Below, in pieces: positions 35,701 to 42,565 of a stretch of DNA of 55,624 nucleotides. The notes beneath the pieces are model-generated. The model made no database searches, was not told the origin of the DNA, and saw only the letters and a list, made by a program, of their open reading frames with translations. Source of the DNA: Deltaproteobacteria bacterium (GTDB taxonomy: Bacteria > Myxococcota > Myxococcia > Myxococcales > 40CM-4-68-19); the NCBI GenBank assembly GCA_005879535.1, contig VBKI01000087.1, forward strand, positions 2,173 through 57,796. The letters run 5' to 3'. Numbering within the stretch: position 1 is the first letter of the stretch; the number at the start of each line of letters is the position of its first letter. The position numbers and the translations under genes were made by a program.

Positions 35701-37659
35701 CTGGTCGACGACGCCCTTGGCCTGATCGACCAGGTCCTTCAGCTTGTCGGTGACGTTCTGCTTGATCGTGTCGGCGGCGTTCTGCACCGCCTCCTTCGCC
35801 TTGGCGATGGCGTCCTGCGCCTGCCCGATGGCGTCCTTCGCCGCGTCGAGCACGTTCTGCGCGCCGGCGGCAATGGCGCTGCCGATGCTCTTTCCCGCCG
35901 CGTCGCCCGACGACTTCACGGACTCCATCACGTTGCCCAGGTCGCCGGCGAGACCGTCGATCAACGACTTCGCCGCCGCCGTCGCCGAGGCGGCGCACAT
36001 CTCGATGGCATTCTTGCCCTTGAGGATGGCCGCCTGCGCCAGCGTCATGCCCGCCTTGCCGACACTGACGGCCGCTTCCGCGGAGGCGAGCAGGCTCGAC
36101 TTCAATCCCTGCACCGCTGCGGAGAGCTGATCGCCCGCGGTATGCACCGCATCGAGCGCCGCGGCCTTCACCGCGTCGTAGGCGTCCTTCGCGTGCTGAA
36201 TGACCTCGGTGGCGATGTCGGTGACCTGCGCCGCCGCTTCGTGCGCCTTGGCCAGCGCTTCCCGCGCCACCTCTTGCGTGGCGCTGGCCGCCTCCTGCGC
36301 CGCCTCGCCCACTTTCGCCGCCGCCTGCGAGACGTAGTCCTTGAGACCCGCGAGCCTGCTCTCGACGCTCTTCAGCGCGGTTTGCGCGACGTCGCCCGCG
36401 CCCTGCTTGACCTGATCGAGGGCGTCCTTGACGTCCTGCCAGACCTGCTTCGCGGCATCGAGCGCCTGCGAGGCGCGCTTGGCTGCTTCGCGCGCCGCCT
36501 TCAGCGCCCAGGCCGCGGCGTTCTGGATGTTCTGCGCGATCTGCTGCGCTTTCTGCGCCGCCTGCTGGACGGCCTGGGCGAACCTGGCGAGGTTCTTGAC
36601 CGGCGATGAGCCCTTCTTGATGGTGTACCGCTTGCCGCGGAACTCCGTCGCATAGCCGGTGTCGACGAAGAAGAGGTGGTCGGTGGAGACGACGTAGTAC
36701 TGGCCGTCGACGCGCTTGCCGGCCTTCTCCACCTCGACGACCGAGCCGGCGCGGATGGCAGGATCGCCGGTGACCCGCGCCTCCGCGTGAACGAAGGTGC
36801 CGGCGCGCCGGTTGTACTCGGCCTTCGCCACCGCCTCGAGCAGGCTCTTCTCGCCGGTGGCGACGGTCAGCACCTCTTCGATGTCGCCGTACATCTGCTT
36901 GACGAGCTGCGCGCCGGTGACGGTGCCGCCCTGCTTGCCGTACTCGTCGCCGCTCTTTCCGGCGTCGGTCATCTCCTTGGCCTGCTTGGGATCCCACCCG
37001 GAGGTGGTGATCTTCGAGACCTGGTCGAAGGTGTTCACCTCCTGCACGAGGCGGCCGATGTTCTCCCGCCACACCAGCTTCGCCGCGGGCGGATCGCCGA
37101 GCTTGGGCTTCTTGAAGAGCAGCTTCCGGTCGTCGACGTAGACACGGAAGCCGGCCAGCGCCGCCCGCTGCATGAGGAAGTCGTAGTCCGAGAGGTTGTT
37201 CTGGATGACGAAGTCGTGGACCACCACGCTGTCGTCCACGTCGGCGGACAGGCCGTAACGCTGCGCGATCTGCGTGGCGAGATCGCTGTCCTTCACGTTC
37301 TTGTAGGTCTTGGTGACGGTGCCTCGATCGAAGGCGTGTCCCTTGTCGATCCCGGCGACCACGAGGCGGCTCGGGCCGTCGGGCGTGACCACCATCTCCA
37401 GATTCGAGACCTCGCCCTTGCACACGCTCTTGAGCTGGCCGAGATAGCCGAGCTTGATCTCGACGGCGGTGCCTGGCTTGAACTTTTGCTGCTTCGTCCA
37501 CTTGCGGCCGACGTCCGAGAGATGGACCCAGAACCGGCTCGACTTGTCCATGTCGTCGGTGACGCGGATGCCGAGGACCGACCCCTTCAGCTCCGGATCC
37601 GCTGCCTGGCCGTCGATGACGAGCTGGAAATCCGGGACGAAGCGCTTGTCGTCGGCCAA
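32713..37659 (-). CDS. eCIS hub protein: gpD-like domain with a ~1,290-residue helical extension
   Basis: A 1648-aa protein starting at TTG 37659 after a GGAGC ribosome site. Residues 1-350 are the phage late-control gpD/VgrG-N hub: FVPDFQLVIDGQAADPEL, SSRFWVHLSDVGRKWTKQQK, VEIKLGYLGQLKSVCKGEV, NLSDYDFLMQRAALAGFRVY and the closing YVVSTDHLFFVDTGYATEF. Residues 360-1100 are almost unbroken amphipathic helix rich in Ala, Lys, Glu and Asp, like LEA or apolipoprotein repeats, with a clear internal duplication (668-802 and 820-948). Residues 1100-1420 are further helices. Then about ten PAAEAQK-type heptads (1434-1505), a Pro/Gly-rich hydrophobic stretch and a charged helical end. There is no signal peptide. 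The gp5 half of the spike is encoded at 21841-22521. The extension could be a tape measure, a lumen-filling cargo or a toxin carrier; none is proven. Confidence 0.9.
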   Translation of the reverse strand: MADDKRFVPDFQLVIDGQAADPELKGSVLGIRVTDDMDKSSRFWVHLSDVGRKWTKQQKFKPGTAVEIKLGYLGQLKSVCKGEVSNLEMVVTPDGPSRLVVAGIDKGHAFDRGTVTKTYKNVKDSDLATQIAQRYGLSADVDDSVVVHDFVIQNNLSDYDFLMQRAALAGFRVYVDDRKLLFKKPKLGDPPAAKLVWRENIGRLVQEVNTFDQVSKITTSGWDPKQAKEMTDAGKSGDEYGKQGGTVTGAQLVKQMYGDIEEVLTVATGEKSLLEAVAKAEYNRRAGTFVHAEARVTGDPAIRAGSVVEVEKAGKRVDGQYYVVSTDHLFFVDTGYATEFRGKRYTIKKGSSPVKNLARFAQAVQQAAQKAQQIAQNIQNAAAWALKAAREAAKRASQALDAAKQVWQDVKDALDQVKQGAGDVAQTALKSVESRLAGLKDYVSQAAAKVGEAAQEAASATQEVAREALAKAHEAAAQVTDIATEVIQHAKDAYDAVKAAALDAVHTAGDQLSAAVQGLKSSLLASAEAAVSVGKAGMTLAQAAILKGKNAIEMCAASATAAAKSLIDGLAGDLGNVMESVKSSGDAAGKSIGSAIAAGAQNVLDAAKDAIGQAQDAIAKAKEAVQNAADTIKQNVTDKLKDLVDQAKGVVDQVKSTVDEYKQKFEEYKKKIEDAVDQYGGKWIKAGLYIGEHGDKAFKAGKSCFDHVKTGLSLLKDKKWDEAGKEVGPAQQEFETAKSEVELCIDKLEEIEKDVPDSVKQALQTVIDNVQKMLPQGESSLGKFIEAVKARVGELAAKAKEACEKAKKIYDQVKAEYDTYKQQFEQLKEFYEAAKDAVETGEKAWNEGKEAIAKCKQALDLAGKRDWDGAKTEGEAAKALFEQAKQDTGECVEKAEAAYEMLPEQVKDGLEQLVEKLKGLMGNGESTLGKTLAALEQKLGELAEHAKQALSEVKGGGLQDAQASQKDSEELFAKGWDEAKKQLENIAAEMKERISEAIDRLLKKIEEEVLQAAEKVLEKALKTAVASWDLKEAESATEAEATKQLKAAMQQAVEDVKAELKKLGEDFKAAREKAGADLIGHLSQGADAASASADQSVSASDEVQNNPVRKADEHSKAAEAQHDALSRRHEEEQGKYEEQTKKFVAQLKDQYAKVHELGQKMQGPLGETIQKSGVSIDKSAGVLMSQARGAIDQVAAAYAQATSAHDEAGKQRGTLEDLVARIPEIREHVDGAFAQLDGAHGQGTKASDEAKKTLAEHEKQIEIEAEKATEEAGKALRRAEAALAEAKKRIEQNKALFRGMPMRKGSAEAIQAASAAAQSATGAAESAKNSGADAKGSAKSACKVPGDEKVKEAVLGAIAELEKAAKKAAATAEKAQKAVDSAAQGDTAGAQKNAGAAQSSEQATASAAGNASASAKQSQQTAAQAAGKKEPPKEEKPAAEAEQKPAAEAKKPAAGAQKPAAEAEKPAAEARKPVAEAQKPAAEAQKSAAEVQKPAAEAQKPAAETQGQPAGTMPAVPTIPETPSVPGAAGQTQQAVPSAGPEIASGIVTGVVAGANAAGGAAAVASATESAQAKPGIAVAAEGIAKEKVEVAALGTDPGKEYAQAKGIEEDALRKAADAARAKDSAKDAAKEVAEEAGKGDDSADIEE
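33145..33360 (-). repeat. Tandem PAAEAQK-type heptad repeat in the hub protein
   Basis: Residues 1434-1505 of the hub protein consist of about ten 7-residue units of the form KPAAEAQ, with E/Q/R/S/V/G substitutions. At DNA level these are 21-bp units that differ mainly in single codons, so copy number is probably prone to slippage. The unit is Pro- and Ala-rich and resembles an extended spacer. Confidence 0.85.
34816..35658 (-). repeat. Internal ~147-residue duplication in the hub protein
   Basis: Residues 668-802 and 820-948 align over their length. Matching landmarks are KKWDEAGKEVGPAQQEFETA with RDWDGAKTEGEAAKALFEQA, ELCIDKLEE with ECVEKAEAA, and GESSLGKFIEAVKARVGELA with GESTLGKTLAALEQKLGELA. 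Each unit keeps two cysteines and one or more tryptophans at equivalent places. Confidence 0.8.
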
Positions 37660-37788
37660 GGGCGGAAGCTCCGCGCGCGCTCGTCAACCGGGCAGACGAG
37701 GGACTGCCGTAGTTTCCAGCAAGCGAGCCCAGGTAGTCAAGAGGAGCAGTTTTCCATCCAGGGTTCGCCGAGGTAGGATGACGCCCGC

Positions 37789-38016
37789 ATGGCCGAGGAC
37801 TTCAAGAGCGCCCTTCCGGACGCCCCCAGGCTTCCTGAGCGGGCGGCGATCTACATCGCGCCGGATGGCAACGTGACGTTCGGGGCGCTGTTCGAGGGAC
37901 TCGTGCCGGTCGCACAGGCGATCGCGGCGAATTCACTCACTATAAAGGAAGGGAACCGCCGCCCCTGCCTTGCTCCGAGCGCATCGCCCGACGCCGACGC
38001 GGACCGGGAACGCTAG
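37789..38016 (+). CDS. Small hypothetical protein in the eCIS cluster
   Basis: A 75-aa protein on the strand opposite to the structural genes. It is divergent from the hub gene across a 129-base gap. The core IYIAPDGNVTFGALFEGLVPVAQAI has a clean strand-turn-helix look, and the tail is Pro/Ala/Asp-rich. No family is recognised. The next gene starts at the base after its stop (TAGATG), so the two are cotranscribed. A GTAGGATG-type stretch precedes ATG 37789. Confidence 0.65.
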   Translation: MAEDFKSALPDAPRLPERAAIYIAPDGNVTFGALFEGLVPVAQAIAANSLTIKEGNRRPCLAPSASPDADADRER

Positions 38017-38919
38017 ATGCTCCGCGCGCTGCTCGCGGCAGTGCGCCGGTTTTTCTCGCGCCGCCGCGCGCGCCGCCTCCTCGCGCAGCAACTGCCGCGT
38101 GGCGTCTCCGAGGCGCGGCTGGCGCTGCCGGCGCCCGCGCGCGAGCCGCCGCCGGGCGAGTACTGGACGCTGCCGCTCGTCGGACATCGCCCATCGCGCC
38201 TGCTGCGCCTCTCCGCCCTGCCGCCGCCGCCGGCGCATCTGGACGTAGTGCAGCCCCGGAAGCTGCGCCTCGACGACGATCTGCGGCTGCCGCCGGAAAT
38301 CGATCCGCCAGCCGTCCCGAGTGCACCGGAGCGGCCGCTGCCCGTCCGCCCGCGGACGCCGCTTGCGCGCGCTCCGTTGCACCGGCTCAAGCCGCGCAAT
38401 TTCCGCCTCGACCTGCAAGCGACCGCCCACGGTGGGATCGTTCCGGAGACCGGGGATCCGAGCTATCGCTGGATCTCGCCGGAATTCCGCCGCCGCTATC
38501 TCGAGCTGCCGTGGATGGCGCGGGATCGCATCCGCTTCCTCGGGCCCATGCACGCCGAGTGGTTCCTGATGTGGTGGGACCAGACTATGGTGGAAAGCCT
38601 CGGGCCAGGCGAGCCGGAGCCCTGGGAACGGCCCGAGGAGGTGGACTGGGCGATGGACGTCTGCAAGGAGCAGATGCTCATCCGCCGCGACGTGGTGAAG
38701 GACGAGGAAGCGCCAGCCGCGCAGCAGCTGGCAGCCGAAGAGATGGAGCACCCGCTCGTCGCCTGGGATCCGGTGCCGCTGCCGGAGCTCGTGCCGCAAA
38801 AGGAATGGGCCGAGATCGCCGATCCGCAGGCACTCGCGCCGGCGCCGCCTCTGCAGCGGAGATCGCGCGAGGCCTATCTGCAGTGGCGCACGCTGATGGA
38901 TGCCTTGGACGAGGCGTGA
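38017..38919 (+). CDS. Hypothetical protein in the eCIS cluster, partner of the preceding small gene
   Basis: A 300-aa protein. The N-terminus is a basic amphipathic stretch (MLRALLAAVRRFFSRRRARR). Residues 30-150 are Pro/Arg/Leu-rich and probably extended. A compact region near 150-225 has the pattern SYRWISPEFRRRYLELPWMA, IRFLGPMHAEWFLMWWDQTM and EEVDWAMDVCKEQMLIRRDV, rich in Trp. The rest is acidic with Pro. No signal peptide or known domain is seen. Position and strand suggest an accessory gene (cargo, adaptor or immunity-like partner). That is speculation; the stop lies 10 bases from the convergent AhpD-like gene. Confidence 0.7.
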   Translation: MLRALLAAVRRFFSRRRARRLLAQQLPRGVSEARLALPAPAREPPPGEYWTLPLVGHRPSRLLRLSALPPPPAHLDVVQPRKLRLDDDLRLPPEIDPPAVPSAPERPLPVRPRTPLARAPLHRLKPRNFRLDLQATAHGGIVPETGDPSYRWISPEFRRRYLELPWMARDRIRFLGPMHAEWFLMWWDQTMVESLGPGEPEPWERPEEVDWAMDVCKEQMLIRRDVVKDEEAPAAQQLAAEEMEHPLVAWDPVPLPELVPQKEWAEIADPQALAPAPPLQRRSREAYLQWRTLMDALDEA

Positions 38920-38928
38920 GGGGTAGTC

Positions 38929-39390
38929 TCAGCGGCGCTGCTGCGGCTGGTATGTCCCCGCCTCGGAGCGGAAGGCGATCGCCAAGCGGTTCCAGCCGTT
39001 GATCGCCACGGCGATCAACGCCAGCTCGACCAGCTCCTTCTCGCTGAACTGGCGCTTCGCGCGCTCGTACACGTCGTCGGAAACGTGGCCGTCCGTAATC
39101 TGCGTCAGCGCTTCCGTCCACTCGAGCGCCGCCCGCTCGCGGTCCGAGTAATAGGGCGCCTCGCGCCAGGCATCCAGGCCATACAGCCGTTGCTCGGTCT
39201 CACCTTCCGCCCGGGCGTCCTTGGAGTGCATGTCCAGGCAGTATGCACAGCCGTTGATCTGCGATGCGCGCATCTTCAGGAGATGGACGAGCTTCGGCTC
39301 GATGCCGCTCTCGTGGATGAACTTCTCCAGGCCGAGCATGGAGCGATACGCAGCGGGTGAGACTGCACCGATGTCGAGACGTGGCTTCAT
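38929..39390 (-). CDS. AhpD-like carboxymuconolactone decarboxylase family protein
   Basis: A 153-aa protein of the CMD/AhpD family. The redox motif INGCAYCLDMHSKDAR has the CxxC and the following His of the alkylhydroperoxidase proton relay. Upstream is the IEPKLVHLLKMRASQ helix; downstream are ALEWTEALTQITDGHVSDD and ELVELALIAVAINGWNRLAI. Members reduce peroxides or act as stress-related disulfide enzymes. It has no evident link to the injection system and may be a passenger. Confidence 0.93.
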   Translation of the reverse strand: MKPRLDIGAVSPAAYRSMLGLEKFIHESGIEPKLVHLLKMRASQINGCAYCLDMHSKDARAEGETEQRLYGLDAWREAPYYSDRERAALEWTEALTQITDGHVSDDVYERAKRQFSEKELVELALIAVAINGWNRLAIAFRSEAGTYQPQQRR

Positions 39391-39450
39391 GGGGTTCCTC
39401 TCGCGGCTGAATGCAGAGGAGATTCCTGCCCGACGGCATCGATTCGCGAC

Positions 39451-40731
39451 TCACTGCAGCTTTCCCTCGCGCTCCAGCCGCCAGATGTCTTCCTGGCTGA
39501 CCGTCTGCTGATTCAGGATCGTCATCGCGCGGCGGATCTTCTGCACCATGGCCGGATCCTGGATGGGGATGCTGTTCTCGCGCGTCGGTGCCGGCGGCGG
39601 CCGGAGCAGCGTCAGCTCCCCCCGGGCCTGCGTGCCGTCGGCGACGCCCTGAACGGCGAAGGTGACCGCGTACACCGCCGCATTGGAGCCGAAGTCGTAT
39701 TCCAGCGACTCGTCCACGAAAGCGGCTGGGCGGATCTCAGTGTGCCGCAGAAGCCGGGTGTGATCGAGGGCGACGGTAGTGGGCGGGGAGGGAGCGCTGC
39801 CGTCGGTCGCCGGAAGGAAGAACGTCGAGAGAGTCATGCCCGTGATCTGCACGGGAACATCCTCCGCGTGCCAGAGGTGGAACTTCTGCCGCACGACGCC
39901 GTCAGGACCGATCTCGGGGAAGCGCGGAACAGGGACGGCGAAGAGCGTCGCCACTCCGCGCAGGCGCGTGGCAAAGGCGATGTTGCGGATGTGGAGCGGG
40001 AATCTCCCTTCGACAGTCTCGCCGGAACCAGTGGCCGCCTTCACCTTCACGAGGAGATCGCTGAACGCGGTCCGCTGCGGCAATGCGGAGTAGTCGTGGA
40101 TCGCGACCGGTCCGGGCGTCACGTCCGCCTCGCCGTCGCCGAACGACCACTCGTACCAGGCCGGCGAAAACGGTGCGCCCTCCAGCGTCTGCACGGTCGC
40201 GGTGAATTCGCGCTCGCTGACGGAGTTGGGCAGCATCCGCATGGTAACGACCAAGATCCGCGCCGGCCGGCAGCTCTTCACCCTGTAGCGCGGCAGCTCG
40301 ATGCGGCTGGCGACGTTGTCCTTGCTGAATGCGACGGCGTACTGGGCGGGCGCGCTCCCGTCGCGGCCCAGGTAGGCCCGGACGGGCACCTGCGACCCCG
40401 CTTCGCCGGCGACGGTGTAGTGCAGGAAAGAGTCGTTGCCGTCGGTGGTGTGCGCGCGGACCGTCGCCAGGTTTTCTTCGCCTTCGCAGACTTCGTCCTT
40501 CTCGAGGCGCACCAGGTCGAACACCGGCGGCGCCACGGCAAGAGTGGCGGCAGGGGCTGTTGGTGGCGCCGGCCGACGGGCGGACTGCGGCGGTTCCGGC
40601 GGTTGCGCCGGTGTCAGCGCGGCGATGGCTACGCCCTGCACGGATTCTTCGCGGCGCCGCGACAGGAGCAGCAGTGCCACGAGCGCGATCGCGGCTGCAA
40701 AGGCGAGCAGCGCCTTGTGCTTCCTCCGCAT
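39451..40731 (-). CDS. Membrane-anchored PKD-like hypothetical protein
   Basis: A 426-aa protein with one N-terminal helix (ALLAFAAAIALVALLLLSRR), a Pro/Ala linker, then extracytoplasmic beta domains. A VCEGEENLATVRAHTTDGND segment opens an immunoglobulin-like fold. SPAWYEWSFGDGEADVTPG is a classic PKD signature (WxFGDG). A C-terminal helix-rich end (DPAMVQKIRRAMTILNQQTV) follows. PKD folds serve in surface protein contacts. It starts 3 bases after the stop of the secreted protein at 40735-42480, so the two are cotranscribed and may work together at the cell surface. Confidence 0.85.
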   Translation of the reverse strand: MRRKHKALLAFAAAIALVALLLLSRRREESVQGVAIAALTPAQPPEPPQSARRPAPPTAPAATLAVAPPVFDLVRLEKDEVCEGEENLATVRAHTTDGNDSFLHYTVAGEAGSQVPVRAYLGRDGSAPAQYAVAFSKDNVASRIELPRYRVKSCRPARILVVTMRMLPNSVSEREFTATVQTLEGAPFSPAWYEWSFGDGEADVTPGPVAIHDYSALPQRTAFSDLLVKVKAATGSGETVEGRFPLHIRNIAFATRLRGVATLFAVPVPRFPEIGPDGVVRQKFHLWHAEDVPVQITGMTLSTFFLPATDGSAPSPPTTVALDHTRLLRHTEIRPAAFVDESLEYDFGSNAAVYAVTFAVQGVADGTQARGELTLLRPPPAPTRENSIPIQDPAMVQKIRRAMTILNQQTVSQEDIWRLEREGKLQ

Positions 40732-40734
40732 CCC

Positions 40735-42480
40735 TCAGTACCAGCAGCCGTACTGCGCGCCCGGCGCGTTCCAGGCGATCGGATGATAGCCCTGGTCGTA
40801 CGACCACACCGACGTGCCGACGCCGTGGGGAGGGAGGCCGGCGAGCCGATCGGGGCTGATGGACGTTGCTGTCGCGTTCGGATCGTCCCGGACGCCGTGC
40901 CAGATGTTGTTGTCGTTGGTGGCGCAGGCGTTCGCCGCCATGCAGTTCGTCACCTGGTCGCCGGCGTTTTCGCAGACGTTGTAGAAGGGGCAGGACACGG
41001 ACCGCAGCAGGCCTGCCCAGAATCCGACTCCCGAATTGCACGCGTTCTGGACGGCGTTGAAGAGCGCGTTCGCGGCGTTGGCGATCCGCACGTGATCGTA
41101 GGTATAGGCGGACACGTGGACTGAAGCGCCCTGCAGATGCGCCCAGGAGAGGAAGGTCGAACAGACCATTCCGTTGTTCGCCGAATTGCTCGAGAGCTCG
41201 TTCGTCTGCTCGATGTTCCGGTACTGGTAGAGCGAGTAGCTGATCGGGGACCCGTTCCGCAGCTTGCGCGGCAGCCAGACCACTCCGTCGGACTGGGATT
41301 GCGCCGCGATCTCCGGCGCCGTGGAGATCCAGTTCGCGACCGCGGCAGTCGTCCCGGCATCGCCCCACTGGTACACGGGAGTGATCTCCTCACCCTGCAG
41401 ATCCGCATACGCGCCGCCGAGGTTGATCTGCTCCACGCCCGGGTATCCGTACTGGAGCTGGTTTGCATCGAGCGGCCGCGAGCAGACCGTCGGCCAGCTG
41501 CTCTGCGCCGGCGTCTTCATCTCCGCGTGGACGATGCCGCTGGTCCCGAGCGAGAGCATGCTGTGCGTGTAGTACTCGCCGATGGCGACGATCACCGGCC
41601 GGATCGGCCCGCCGTTGCTGCGGCTCAGCACCACCGAGCCGTAGGGCGCATTCCAGACGGCGGGCACGTAGCCGCAACCTCCGCTGAACGAGGCTCGCTG
41701 GCCGGGGAAGGCGAACGCTCCCGAGTTGGCGAGCAGCGGGTTTGTTCCCCCTACCGGGGAGAGCCCGTGCACGTAGATCTTCTGGCCTCCGAGCCACATC
41801 ATCTCGGCCGGCCCGAAAGGCACTGGAATGGAGTAGCGATATGCTCCGGAGGTGACTCCGCAGGCGTTCAGCACGGCTTGCTCGCTCTCGAGATTCGCAT
41901 TGGAGGCGATGAGGAACGAGCCGATCCCCGCGGATCCGCCGACGTAGACGTGCACGCCCACCGATTGGGCGATGCCCCGCGCGCACGACCAGCCGGTGAG
42001 CACCACCTGGTTGCCGTCCCACCGCGCGCCGTCGATGAAACCGCGGATCACGTTGTCGGGATAGCTGAACATCCCGGGGTTGCCGATCACGACGGTCAGC
42101 CACGGCCAGAAGTTCGACGTCGCCTTGACCTGGATCACCTGACCGACGACGGATTCTTCCTTGATCGCGGGGACCGGGATGTTGAACCGGAGGTTCGTCG
42201 CGCCCGGCGCGCGGCAGGCGTTGGCCACCGCAGGCTCGCTCCACGCATTTGCCATCGTCGATGCCAGCACCTGCCCCGAGCGGGGGTCCGTCGCCGCGAC
42301 CCAGACGGATCGCGCAGAGCCGGGATCGCACGCCCAGCCGACGACGACGAATTGCCCGTTCGACCAATATCCGCCGTCGACCCAGCCCATCGGCACCGCG
42401 TGTCCGGCGCGTGCGTAGAGCATGGCAGCGGCGAGACTTCCGAGGGCAATTCCTCGCGCCAGCACCGAGCGGACTCGCAT
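40735..42480 (-). CDS. Secreted protein with two GWxC beta domains and a possible permuted NlpC/P60 peptidase domain
   Basis: A 581-aa protein with a signal peptide (RGIALGSLAAAMLYARAGHA). Residues 33-135 and 148-255 are two copies of a beta domain with VVGWACDPGSARSVWVAAT and VLTGWSCARGIAQSVGVHVY. From about 275 the sequence reads GSVVLSRSNGGPIRPVIVAI, then YTHSMLSL (His306), VHAEMKTP, and later NNGMVCSTFLSWAHLQG (Cys440). A histidine before the cysteine is the order in circularly permuted NlpC/P60 (YiiX/LRAT-like) hydrolases. That fits an amidase or peptidase, but the match is by motif only. The C-terminus is Cys-rich (about seven cysteines), typical of an exported protein. It could act on cell walls near the injection system. 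Confidence 0.75.
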   Translation of the reverse strand: MRVRSVLARGIALGSLAAAMLYARAGHAVPMGWVDGGYWSNGQFVVVGWACDPGSARSVWVAATDPRSGQVLASTMANAWSEPAVANACRAPGATNLRFNIPVPAIKEESVVGQVIQVKATSNFWPWLTVVIGNPGMFSYPDNVIRGFIDGARWDGNQVVLTGWSCARGIAQSVGVHVYVGGSAGIGSFLIASNANLESEQAVLNACGVTSGAYRYSIPVPFGPAEMMWLGGQKIYVHGLSPVGGTNPLLANSGAFAFPGQRASFSGGCGYVPAVWNAPYGSVVLSRSNGGPIRPVIVAIGEYYTHSMLSLGTSGIVHAEMKTPAQSSWPTVCSRPLDANQLQYGYPGVEQINLGGAYADLQGEEITPVYQWGDAGTTAAVANWISTAPEIAAQSQSDGVVWLPRKLRNGSPISYSLYQYRNIEQTNELSSNSANNGMVCSTFLSWAHLQGASVHVSAYTYDHVRIANAANALFNAVQNACNSGVGFWAGLLRSVSCPFYNVCENAGDQVTNCMAANACATNDNNIWHGVRDDPNATATSISPDRLAGLPPHGVGTSVWSYDQGYHPIAWNAPGAQYGCWY

Positions 42481-42565
42481 GACCCCTCCGCCCCCCCGTG
42501 GTCGTCAGGCGAATCGAGGCTGATCTTCGGGCGGATCGGAGTCAACGGCGCGCGGCGCGCGAGGT

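Noticed and set aside
32677-36609. Plus-strand open frame of 1310 codons opposite the hub gene
   Set aside because: Its Leu/Arg-rich product is the antisense image of Ala/Lys/Glu-rich codons. It has no domain, and the minus frame carries a clear gpD domain.
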